Assembly: GCA_023430245.1 (NCBI GenBank)
Contig: JAEZBA010000663.1
Coordinates: 1-5,485 of the forward strand
DNA: 5,485 nucleotides
Direction: 5' to 3'
From: Pseudomonadota bacterium
Lineage (GTDB): Bacteria > Pseudomonadota > Alphaproteobacteria > Rhizobiales > Xanthobacteraceae
This document shows, in pieces, positions 1 to 5,485 of this stretch (positions are counted from its first letter, which is position 1; every line of letters begins with the position of its first letter). The notes beneath the pieces were generated by a model. The model was not told where the DNA came from. It ran no database searches and saw only the letters and a list, made by a program, of their open reading frames with translations. The translations under genes were made by a program, and so were the position numbers.

Positions 1-10
1 GAGTGGCCAT
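1..10 (-). CDS. Start of next gene, probably sodium:solute symporter large subunit (partial)
   Basis: Only an ATG (positions 10-8) and the codons for Ala and Thr are inside the window, so the product cannot be read. The start is supported by a GGGAGA ribosome-binding site (complement of 19-24) placed 8 nt upstream. It lies 14 bp after the stop of the DUF4212 gene on the same strand. In many proteobacteria DUF4212 is followed directly by a large solute:sodium symporter of the acetate permease-like (SSS) family, so the identity is inferred from context alone. It would be co-transcribed with the DUF4212 gene. Confidence 0.5.
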
Positions 11-24
11 TGTCGTTGTCTCCC

Positions 25-306
25 TCAGTCGTCTTCAGCCACGCCGAATTCGCGGTCGATGTTGTCCTGCTGCTTCGCGAAGACGAAGAGCTGAACCACG
101 AACGCGATCAGCGAGCCTTGGGCGGCCATGTAGAAGCCGAGCGGGAAGCCGGCGATGACGATCTTGTTCAGCTGCGGGGCGAAAAGATGCACCACGAAGC
201 CGAAGAAGAACCAGATCCCGAGATGGATCCACATCAGGTTGGTCGTCTTTTTCCAATGAGCCAGGTCATTGTCAGACGTTGAGGAATTTGTGTTCTGCTG
301 TGCCAT
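25..306 (-). CDS. DUF4212 small membrane protein, sodium:solute symporter small subunit
   Basis: A 93-residue integral membrane protein of the DUF4212 family, the putative small subunit that accompanies SSS-family (acetate permease-like) sodium:solute symporters. The N-terminal dozen residues are polar. Then come a conserved-looking HWKKTTNLMW segment (about 17-26), a first membrane helix (about 24-43), a short linker APQLNKI, the family-typical GFPLGFYMAAQGS stretch (53-65), a second helix (about 58-77) and the charged C-terminus DREFGVAEDD. Its length fits the family. The reading frame stays open upstream to position 426, but the ATG at 306 is chosen because GGGAGGG (complement of 317-323) precedes it by 10 nt and because the upstream extension is Arg-rich and unlike the family. 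It is followed after 14 bp by the presumed large subunit and is divergent from the 617 operon. The substrate is probably a short-chain carboxylate such as acetate, inferred only. Confidence 0.9.
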   Translation of the reverse strand: MAQQNTNSSTSDNDLAHWKKTTNLMWIHLGIWFFFGFVVHLFAPQLNKIVIAGFPLGFYMAAQGSLIAFVVQLFVFAKQQDNIDREFGVAEDD

Positions 307-334
307 GGGTAGGAAGCCCTCCCTCGTTGAGTAA

Positions 335-386
335 CCGGACGCGGGGATCCGGCGATGCATATGCGGGGAGAGCCGGTCAACCCGGC
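335..386 (-). other. Two GC-rich inverted repeats in the presumed leader of the DUF4212 gene
   Basis: CCGGA (335-339) with TCCGG (348-352) leaves an 8-nt loop, and GCCGG (372-376) with CCGGC (382-386) leaves a 5-nt loop. Both are perfect 5-bp stems, located about 30 to 80 nt upstream of the ATG at 306 on the minus strand. If transcription begins further upstream, both would fold in the leader RNA. Neither has a U-tract, so they are not obvious terminators. Confidence 0.3.
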
Positions 387-465
387 GGTTTGCGGCACCT
401 CCCCAACTTGCCGCTGTCCGTTGCACGATCTTTTCGACGCCGTGCTTCCGGAACGATACGAAAAA

Positions 466-495
466 TTAACATCGACTGGCGGGCGGGCCTTATAA
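466..495 (+). promoter_or_regulatory. Candidate sigma70-type promoter for the 617-3880 operon
   Basis: TTAACA at 466-471 matches the -35 consensus in five of six positions. TTATAA at 490-495 (or TATAAG at 491-496) is a plausible -10, with an 18 or 19 bp spacer. Transcription would begin near 502, giving a leader of about 115 nt before the ATG at 617. A short inverted repeat CTTT-CGGCC-AAAG (498-510) sits over the expected start site and could be an operator. This was judged by eye only, and the spacer is slightly long. Confidence 0.35.
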
Positions 496-507
496 GACTT
501 TCGGCCA

Positions 508-533
508 AAGTAGGGCTTTTACCCTCTGAACTT
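508..533 (+). other. Imperfect hairpin in the presumed leader of the plus-strand operon
   Basis: AGGG (512-515) can pair with CCCT (522-525) across a 6-nt loop. The flanking AAGT (508-511) can pair with ACTT (530-533), leaving CTGA bulged on one side. The structure would lie just downstream of the candidate start site. The stem is short and the function is unknown. Confidence 0.25.
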
Positions 534-551
534 GCTAGTCTTTCGTCGAAC

Positions 552-570
552 GTGCGTTTCGCACATGCGA
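552..570 (+). other. Two overlapping, mutually exclusive inverted repeats
   Basis: GTGCG (552-556) and CGCAC (560-564) form a perfect 5-bp stem with a TTT loop. The same right arm, read as TCGCA (559-563), also pairs perfectly with TGCGA (566-570) across CA. Only one of the two pairings can form at a time. The element lies 47 bp before the start of the first gene of the plus-strand operon. It could be an operator or an RNA switch, or it could be chance in GC-rich DNA. Confidence 0.3.
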
Positions 571-616
571 GATGCGGCTGCGGTGCAGCAGAAGAAAGCT
601 CATGCAAGGTGACGAG

Positions 617-1231
617 ATGGGGCTCCTGGATTTTTTGTTGCGCCGCAAACCTCCAATTCAGACGCCGCAAGCATTGGCCGACTTCATCGATGAGAACGCT
701 GCGTTTCTGGTGCAGAAGGGCATCTATGATTATTCGCGTGCCCGCTCCGGTCATTTTTCGAAGGTGATGCTGGCGGATGAGGGCTTCCAGGGCGCGCTCA
801 ATCGTGCGCGCTGGCGCGCCTTTCCGTTGGGTCTTGCAATGGTGGGCGAGACCGTCGATGGCGTGCTGGCGCCGCAGGCCGGCAGCGACCGGCGAAGCGA
901 GCTCGATCCGCTGATCGAACTGGTTTTGTCGATCTACGATCGCTATCCGCGTCCGGCTGAACTCACCGATGAGGAATGGACGGCCGGACGCGCTGATCTA
1001 GCGCTGCATCTCGAACGTCTGTCGACTCATCCGCCGAAGCGCGTCATCGATATTCCGGTGCCCTTTGCCGAGCGCTATTTCGCGATGATGCCTTTCGACA
1101 AGCAGTTTCTCACCCCCGACGCTCCGACAGCGCGCAGCTTCATGCAGCTTCATCTCGTCAAGGTTCAGGAGGAATTGATGAATCGCATGGATGCGGGCCT
1201 CATGGTGAGGCAGTTGAGCGGCGAGGCCTGA
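617..1231 (+). CDS. Conserved-looking hypothetical protein, 204 aa
   Basis: I do not recognise the family. The product is a soluble 204-residue protein with no signal peptide, no membrane segment and no cysteine. It opens with MGLLDFLLRRK, a short amphipathic start, then has a mostly helical-looking body. A Trp/Arg-rich patch ALNRARWRAFPLGLAM occurs at about 60-75, acidic stretches lie at about 115-125, and a segment rich in aromatic residues and prolines (IPVPFAERYFAMMPFDKQF) lies at about 146-164. The ATG at 617 is preferred over in-frame ATGs at 572 and 602 because AGGTGA (607-612) precedes it closely and the extra residues are Arg/Cys-rich noise. It is the first gene of a run of three, and the next gene starts 21 bp later. 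Its codon use resembles that of its neighbours, so it looks like a real gene. Position suggests a partner of the downstream exonuclease/nucleotidyltransferase. Confidence 0.8.
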   Translation: MGLLDFLLRRKPPIQTPQALADFIDENAAFLVQKGIYDYSRARSGHFSKVMLADEGFQGALNRARWRAFPLGLAMVGETVDGVLAPQAGSDRRSELDPLIELVLSIYDRYPRPAELTDEEWTAGRADLALHLERLSTHPPKRVIDIPVPFAERYFAMMPFDKQFLTPDAPTARSFMQLHLVKVQEELMNRMDAGLMVRQLSGEA

Positions 1232-1252
1232 CGTCTCGCACGGAGCGCCACA

Positions 1253-3391
1253 ATGGCTGCGGTCACCAATGCCACGCCGCTGATTTCGCTCGATGCGATC
1301 GTGATCGACACCGAAACCACCGGTCTCGATCCGCGAAAGGCGCGCCTGCTTGAGGTTGGGGCGGTACGAATCGCGGCGGGGCAGATCAAACGCGAGGGTG
1401 CGTTCCAGAGTTACGTCAATCCGCGCGAGCCGATACCGGCTTTCTCGACCGCGATTCATGGCATCGACGACGCCAAGGTCGCTGAGGCGCCGGTCTTCGG
1501 GTCGATGTGGCCGCAATTCCTCGATTATGTCGGACAGTCCGTGCTGGTCGGTCACTCGGTCGGGTTCGACCTGGCGATCCTGCAGCAGGAATGCCGGCGC
1601 GCCGGCGTCGCGTGGGTGGCGCCGCGCGGGACGCTCGACACGCAGCATCTAGTGCAGCTCGTCGATCCTGGCCGTGCCGGCAATTCGCTCGAGGAGCTGG
1701 CAGACTGGCTCGGTGTGACGGTCGGCGGACGGCATTCCGCGCTGGGTGACGCCACCACGACCGCGGGCGTGTTCCTGGCGCTGCTGCCGAAGCTGCGGGA
1801 CAGCGGCATCCGCACCTTTGCCGAGGCGACGCAGGCTTGCCGCGCGCTGACCGATGCGCTCGATCGTCAGTATCGTGCGGGATGGGTCACGCCCGATACA
1901 GCGATCGACCGCGACGGCACCGCGCGGATGCTCGACCGGATCGACAGCTATCCGTATCGCCATCGCATTCGCGACGTGATGTCGAGCCCGCCCAGGACCA
2001 TCGCCTCCGATCGCACGCTCGGCGATGCGTTGAGCGAATTGATCCGCGAACGTGTTTCTTCACTCTATGTTGCGCCGCCCGATATCGCGCACGACCGGCT
2101 TCCGGCTTTTGCCGCGGGCATCATCACCGAGCGCGACATATTGCGGGCGATGGCGATCGCGGGCGAGGGCGCGCTCAAGCTCTGCGTCGAGCAATTCATG
2201 AGCCGGCCGCTCGCCACCATCCCATCCGATGCCTTCGTCTATCGCGCCATCGGCCGCATGAGCCGGCTGAAAATCCGCCATCTCGGCGTGACCGACGAAT
2301 CCGGCTTCGTCACCGGCGCCTTGTCGGCCCGCGACCTGCTGCGGCTGCGCGCGGGCGACGCCGTGTCGCTCGGCGACGAGATCGACGAGGCCGATGCCGT
2401 ACCGGCGCTCGGCACGGCCTGGGCGAAGTTGCCGCAGGTTTCGGGCTCGCTGCTCGCCGAGGGCCTGTCGGCGCGAGAGGTCGCCGCGATCATTTCCCGC
2501 GAACTCGGCGCGCTGACCCGGCAGGCCGCGGTGATTGCCGAGCGGCGCATGCTGGAAGCCGGCGACGGCGATCCGCCGTGTCCCTATGTCATGACCGTTC
2601 TCGGTTCGGCGGGCCGCGGCGAGAGTCTGCTGGCGATGGACCAGGACAATGCGATTGCGTTCGAGCGCGGCGATCCGGACGGCCCGGAAGACAAGTGGTT
2701 CGCGCGGCTCGGCCAGCATGTGGCCGACATCCTGAACGAAGTCGGCGTTCCCTATTGCAAGGGCGGCGTGATGGCGAGCAACGCGCTGTGGCGCGGCTCG
2801 ATTGCGACCTGGCGCGCACGGATCGCCGAATGGATCACCCGGTCGCGCCCGCAGGACCTTCTGTCCGTCGACATCTTCTTCGATATGCGAGGCGTCTACG
2901 GCAAGCTCGAACTGGCCGATGCGCTGTGGCGCGATGCCTTCGACGTCGCCAAGGGCCAGACCAGTTTCGCCAAACTGCTGGCCGAAGCGTCGGGCCGGTC
3001 CGAACGTGGCTTGGGATTGTTCGGACGCATCCTGACGCACAAGGGACGCATCGATTTGAAGCGGGCCGGGTTGTTCGGGATCGTGTCGACCGCGCGGGTG
3101 CTCGCCATCCAGCACCATGTGCTGGAACGTGCCACGCCGGCCAGGCTCCTTGGCGTGCGTGCCCTCGATATCGGCGGCGATGCCGATATGGACGCGCTGG
3201 TCGAAGCCCATGCGACATTTCTGGCGCTGATCCTGTCGCAACAGCTTGAGGATATCCAGCAGGGCAAGCCCGCGACCAATGCCGTCGCGGTGCGCCGGCT
3301 GTCAGGGCCGGAGCGGGAGCAGTTGCAAACAGCCCTGCAGGCCGTCCGTCACCTTGACGACCTGACACGGGATTTGCTCTTTCGGCATTGA
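1253..3391 (+). CDS. DEDDh 3'-5' exonuclease fused to CBS pair and DUF294 GlnD-like nucleotidyltransferase
   Basis: A 712-residue cytoplasmic fusion. Residues about 13-185 form a DnaQ-like exonuclease domain with every DEDDh residue visible: D19 and E21 (DTETTG), D106 (GHSVGFDLAIL), H161 and D166 (HSALGD). Residues about 236-300 and 311-368 form a CBS pair (IRDVMSSPPRTIASD, ITERDILRAM; then FMSRPLATIPSD, LSARDLLRLRA), usually a sensor of adenine nucleotides. Residues about 383-530 match the DUF294 nucleotidyltransferase, with GSAGRGES (451-458), D463 and D465 in MDQDNA, and D540 in VDIFFDMRG as a likely third metal ligand. Residues about 560-705 match the DUF294 C-terminal substrate-binding helices (THKGRIDLKRAGLFGIVSTARV). 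The start has CGGAG (1241-1245) 7 nt upstream. Related DUF294 proteins often begin with a cyclic-nucleotide domain; here the exonuclease takes that place. The acceptor substrate of the transferase is unknown. Confidence 0.93.
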   Translation: MAAVTNATPLISLDAIVIDTETTGLDPRKARLLEVGAVRIAAGQIKREGAFQSYVNPREPIPAFSTAIHGIDDAKVAEAPVFGSMWPQFLDYVGQSVLVGHSVGFDLAILQQECRRAGVAWVAPRGTLDTQHLVQLVDPGRAGNSLEELADWLGVTVGGRHSALGDATTTAGVFLALLPKLRDSGIRTFAEATQACRALTDALDRQYRAGWVTPDTAIDRDGTARMLDRIDSYPYRHRIRDVMSSPPRTIASDRTLGDALSELIRERVSSLYVAPPDIAHDRLPAFAAGIITERDILRAMAIAGEGALKLCVEQFMSRPLATIPSDAFVYRAIGRMSRLKIRHLGVTDESGFVTGALSARDLLRLRAGDAVSLGDEIDEADAVPALGTAWAKLPQVSGSLLAEGLSAREVAAIISRELGALTRQAAVIAERRMLEAGDGDPPCPYVMTVLGSAGRGESLLAMDQDNAIAFERGDPDGPEDKWFARLGQHVADILNEVGVPYCKGGVMASNALWRGSIATWRARIAEWITRSRPQDLLSVDIFFDMRGVYGKLELADALWRDAFDVAKGQTSFAKLLAEASGRSERGLGLFGRILTHKGRIDLKRAGLFGIVSTARVLAIQHHVLERATPARLLGVRALDIGGDADMDALVEAHATFLALILSQQLEDIQQGKPATNAVAVRRLSGPEREQLQTALQAVRHLDDLTRDLLFRH

Positions 3392-3418
3392 CCGGGTTTT
3401 CATCGGAGGGTCTTTGAC

Positions 3419-3880
3419 ATGCGGCGTCTTGTTGCGGTCTGCTTGCTTGGAATCGTTCTGGGTTTTGCTGTTGCCCATCTCCCGCTCGGCCCGCTGCCCG
3501 GTACGGCGCAGGCACAGGCGTCGAAGCCGGCTTTGTTCGTCAACATGACCACTGGCGATTCATGGCGCGGCTGGATGGGCCTGCATTTCGCCCACAACAC
3601 GATGAAGATGGGCCACCAGGTCACGATCTTTCTCAATCTCGACGCGGTGAAACTCGCGGCCAAGACCGGAGATCAGGAGAAGCGGCCGTCGATGCAGCGC
3701 ATCCCGCGCGACATCGTCGCCGACTTCATTAAGGACGGCGGCAAGGTGCTGATCTGCGGGCCCTGCCTCTCGGAATTCGGACTGAAGCTCGACGATCTCG
3801 TCCCTGGCGTCGAACTCGGCAAGCCCGGCTACACGCAGAGCTTCATCTTCGCGGAGAATGCCAGAACACTGACCTGGTGA
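3419..3880 (+). CDS. Exported DsrE-like protein with CGPC motif
   Basis: A 153-residue protein with a typical signal peptide: MRR, a hydrophobic core at about 4-20, then a likely signal peptidase I cleavage after AQA at residue 34. The mature part resembles the DsrE/DsrF-like sulfur-relay fold: a first strand KPALFVNMTTGD (36-47), a helix region MGLHFAHNTMKMGHQVTIFLNLDAV (53-77), a helix DIVADFIKDGG, then VLICGPCLSEFGL (110-122) and the family-like LVPGVEL. Cys113 and Cys116 form a CxxC at the position where DsrE-type proteins carry functional cysteines, so a periplasmic thiol or sulfur-transfer role is possible. Cys8 lies in the signal peptide, so these are the only cysteines of the mature protein. 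GGAGGG (3405-3410) lies 8 nt before the ATG, and the gene follows the fusion gene by 27 bp, suggesting one operon. Its connection to that cytoplasmic enzyme is unclear. Confidence 0.85.
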   Translation: MRRLVAVCLLGIVLGFAVAHLPLGPLPGTAQAQASKPALFVNMTTGDSWRGWMGLHFAHNTMKMGHQVTIFLNLDAVKLAAKTGDQEKRPSMQRIPRDIVADFIKDGGKVLICGPCLSEFGLKLDDLVPGVELGKPGYTQSFIFAENARTLTW

Positions 3881-3887
3881 CGCTGAC

Positions 3888-3898
3888 GCGGTGACCGC
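3888..3898. terminator. Short palindrome between convergent genes, possible weak bidirectional terminator
   Basis: GCGGTGACCGC is a perfect palindrome around a central G. As RNA it could form only a 4-bp GC stem with a TGA loop. It fills the 21 bp between the stop of the DsrE-like gene and the stop of the minus-strand permease gene. There is no T-tract on either side, so intrinsic termination is doubtful. Confidence 0.2.
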
Positions 3899-3901
3899 TC
3901 G

Positions 3902-4795
3902 CTACACCTTGAACCTTGGATCGAGGTAGTCGCGCAGCGAGTCCCCGAACAGGTTGAAGGAAAACACCGCGAGCGAAATCGCGGCGCCGGGGAACAGGAT
4001 CATCCACGGCGCCTCGCGGTAGAAGTCGGCGGCGTTGCCGGACAGCATCAGGCCCCAGGCCGCGGTCGGCTCGGCGACGCCGAGGCCGAGGAACGACAGC
4101 GAGGCTTCCGCCAGGATCGCCTGCGCGATGAACGCCGTCAGCATGATCAGATACGGCGCGACCACGTTCGGCGCCATGTGCCGGAAGATGATGCGGCTGT
4201 TGGAATAGCCGGCCGCCCGCGCGGCATCGACATAGGGCATCACCCGCACCGAAAACGCGGCGGCGCGGACCACGCGCGCCACACGTGGGATGATCGGGAT
4301 CGCGATCGCGAAGATCAGGTTGATGTCGACGCCGCCGATGACGAAGCGGCGGAGTGCCGCGACCACCACCAGCGCCAGCACGATCAGCGGAAAGGCCAGC
4401 AAGATATCCATGAAACGCTGGATGATGTTGTCGATGCGTCCGCCGAAATAGGCCGACGCGATGCCAAGGATGGCGCCGATGGTCGAGCCGACAAATGACG
4501 ACGTGAAGCCGATGACCAGCGCGGTGCGCGAGCCGTAGATCAGCCGCGAGCAGATGTCGCGGCCATAGGCGTCGGTGCCGCACCAATGCTCCCAGGACGG
4601 CGGCGCCAGGATCGAGGCGAAGTCGATCGCCAGCGGGTCGTAGGGGGCGACCCATTCCGAAAAGATGCCGGCGAACATCATCGCGACGATGATGAAGAAA
4701 CTGATCGCACCCAGCGGCTGCTGCTTGCAGAACTCGATATACGGGTTCGGTCCGCGCTTCGCGACTTCAGTGATGGCGGGAGCTGCGATGGTCAT
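3902..4795 (-). CDS. ABC transporter permease, DppC/OppC family
   Basis: A 297-residue inner-membrane permease of the peptide/nickel-type (Dpp/Opp) ABC importers, a normal length for DppC. The N-terminal OppC_N region covers a first membrane helix (about 30-48) followed by APYDP (50-54) and GTDAYGRDICSRLIYGSR (73-90), a hallmark of DppC. Further membrane helices lie at about 92-116, 131-148, 158-175, 212-232 and 265-284. The cytoplasmic EAA loop that contacts the ATPase is VDAARAAGYSNSRIIFRHMAPN (189 onward). LSFLGLG (233-239) and the C-terminal DPRFKV are also family-typical. The start ATG (4795-4793) overlaps the stop of the upstream permease gene as ATGA, so translation is probably coupled. 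The substrate (peptide, opine, sugar, metal or other) cannot be told without the binding protein. Confidence 0.95.
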   Translation of the reverse strand: MTIAAPAITEVAKRGPNPYIEFCKQQPLGAISFFIIVAMMFAGIFSEWVAPYDPLAIDFASILAPPSWEHWCGTDAYGRDICSRLIYGSRTALVIGFTSSFVGSTIGAILGIASAYFGGRIDNIIQRFMDILLAFPLIVLALVVVAALRRFVIGGVDINLIFAIAIPIIPRVARVVRAAAFSVRVMPYVDAARAAGYSNSRIIFRHMAPNVVAPYLIMLTAFIAQAILAEASLSFLGLGVAEPTAAWGLMLSGNAADFYREAPWMILFPGAAISLAVFSFNLFGDSLRDYLDPRFKV

Positions 4796-5485
4796 GAGTT
4801 GTAACGGATCCGGGGATCGAACACCGCATAGAGCAGGTCGACAATCAGGTTGACGAACACGTAGAAGGCAGCGATCAGCATCACCATGCCCTGGATCAGC
4901 ATGAAGTCATTGCGCGCCACGCTCTGCACGAACAGCTGACCGATGCCGTTGAGGTTGAACACCTGCTCGGTGACCACGAGGCCGCCGATCAAAAACGTGA
5001 ATTCAAGGCCGATGACGGTAATCGCCGGCAGCAGCGCGTTGCGCAGCGCATGCCGCGAGATCACCAGCTTTTCGTAGACGCCCTTGGCGCGGGCGGTCCG
5101 GATATAGTCCTCGTTGAGGACCTCCAGCAGCGAGGACCGGATCATGCGCGCCACCACCGCGCAATAGCGATAGCCGACCGCCATCGCCGGCCAGATCAGC
5201 TGCGTGAAATTGGCCCATGGATCGACGTAGAACGGCGTAAACGTGATCGGCGGCAGCCAGTTGAAGAAGGCCAGCAGGCTCAGCATGATCAGCATGCCGA
5301 ACCAGAAGGATGGAATCGACAGCCCGCCGATTGTCAGAATGCGGATGAGGTAGTCGATCCAGGTGTCCCGGTATAGCGCCGCCAGGGTGCCCATCGGTAT
5401 CGCCAGCAATACTGCGATGATGGTCGCCATCAGCGCGACCTGCATCGAAAGTTCGAGGCGCAGCGAGATTTCCTCCATCACCGGC
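4792..5485 (-). CDS. ABC transporter permease, DppB/OppB family (5' end outside window)
   Basis: The C-terminal 230 or so residues of a DppB-like permease, partner of the downstream DppC-like subunit. The frame remains open at the window edge, reading Pro-Val-Met-Glu-Glu at 5484-5470, which matches the interior of DppB proteins (a PV..EI segment before the transmembrane domain). The GTG at 5481 is therefore not the start, and roughly 85-110 residues are missing. Visible are membrane helices near the start (LSMQVALMATIIAVLLAIPMG), LSIPSFWFGMLIMLSLLAFF, the EAA loop YIRTARAKGVYEKLVISRHALRNALLPAI and the family-typical VVTEQVFNLNGIGQLFVQSVARND followed by a last helix and FDPRIRY. Its TGA overlaps the start of the next gene by four bases. 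Binding-protein and ATPase genes would be expected outside the window. Confidence 0.95.
   Translation of the reverse strand, partial: PVMEEISLRLELSMQVALMATIIAVLLAIPMGTLAALYRDTWIDYLIRILTIGGLSIPSFWFGMLIMLSLLAFFNWLPPITFTPFYVDPWANFTQLIWPAMAVGYRYCAVVARMIRSSLLEVLNEDYIRTARAKGVYEKLVISRHALRNALLPAITVIGLEFTFLIGGLVVTEQVFNLNGIGQLFVQSVARNDFMLIQGMVMLIAAFYVFVNLIVDLLYAVFDPRIRYNS

Larger units (their letters stand above)
307..616. promoter_or_regulatory. Divergent intergenic region between symporter and exonuclease/nucleotidyltransferase operons
   Basis: This is 310 bp without a convincing gene. It must contain the promoters for both the minus-strand symporter genes and the plus-strand operon. The middle (about 461-535) is more AT-rich than its surroundings. 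It holds the candidate plus-strand promoter listed separately, an 8-bp palindrome TTCCGGAA (446-453), a palindrome GCATATGC (357-364), and several short inverted repeats on each side. No clear minus-strand promoter was found; TATAAG also reads on the minus strand because CTTATAAG (489-496) is a palindrome, but no good -35 accompanies it there. Confidence 0.6.

Noticed and set aside
394..411. Possible sigma54 -24/-12 promoter (GGCAC ... TTGC)
   Set aside because: The GG and GC elements are 16 bp apart instead of the required 12.
307..426. Upstream extension of the DUF4212 protein to an ATG at 426
   Set aside because: The extra 40 residues are unlike the family, and the ATG at 306 has its own ribosome-binding site.
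638..648. FNR/FixK-like palindrome TTGCGCCGCAA
   Set aside because: The arms resemble TTG...CAA, but the spacing is too short for an FNR/FixK box and it lies within codons of the 204-residue gene.
279..767. Overlapping open frames (279-767 plus, 377-754 minus) in and beyond the intergenic region
   Set aside because: Their translations look random, and both run into the start of the 204-residue gene. No supporting start site was found.
998..1648. 216-codon open frame on the minus strand across the junction of two plus-strand genes
   Set aside because: It has Arg/His-rich composition and spans a gene boundary without its own ribosome-binding site; the plus-strand genes explain this region.
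2060..3241. 393-codon open frame on the minus strand opposite the fusion gene
   Set aside because: It has low-complexity composition and no motifs, and is antisense to conserved CBS and nucleotidyltransferase domains. Long antisense frames are expected at this GC content.
1837..3249. 470-codon open frame on the plus strand inside the fusion gene
   Set aside because: It is extremely Arg/Ala/Gly-rich, has no recognisable domain and lies wholly within a well-supported gene in another frame; an artefact of high GC.
3843..4655. 270-codon minus-strand frame overlapping the DppC-like gene
   Set aside because: It is an out-of-frame, Arg/His-rich shadow of the permease, whose own frame matches its family along its whole length.

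Overview
This 5.5 kb, GC-rich window looks like chromosomal DNA of an alphaproteobacterium. Codon third positions are strongly G/C, and both gene content and protein style are reminiscent of the Bradyrhizobium/Rhodopseudomonas group. That placement is an inference from memory of gene neighbourhoods, not from a marker gene. There are no rRNA, tRNA, CRISPR or insertion-sequence signals.

Layout: (1) Positions 1-306, minus strand, hold a small DUF4212 membrane protein, the small subunit type that accompanies acetate/solute:sodium symporters. It is followed 14 bp later by the first codons of the next gene, almost certainly the large symporter subunit, cut by the window edge. (2) Positions 307-616 are a 310 bp divergent intergenic region with one candidate sigma70-type promoter and several short inverted repeats. 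(3) Positions 617-3880, plus strand, form a tight three-gene run with gaps of 21 and 27 bp. It contains a cysteine-free 204-residue conserved-looking protein of unknown function, a 712-residue protein that fuses a DEDDh (DnaQ-like) 3'-5' exonuclease to a CBS pair and a GlnD-like DUF294 nucleotidyltransferase, and an exported DsrE-like protein with a CGPC motif. (4) Positions 3902-5485, minus strand, converge on that operon and encode two Dpp/Opp-type ABC permeases (DppC-like complete, DppB-like truncated by the window end) with an ATGA start/stop overlap.

The most interesting unit is the divergent pair of transcription units around 307-616. Symporter genes of this type are often found beside a DUF294/CBS protein and a DnaQ-like exonuclease. 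Here those two activities are on one polypeptide with all recognisable catalytic residues intact. A reasonable inference is that the plus-strand operon senses nucleotide or energy state through its CBS and nucleotidyltransferase domains and regulates short-chain carboxylate uptake, but nothing in the sequence proves this. The Dpp/Opp permeases belong to a separate peptide/nickel-type importer operon that continues outside the window.
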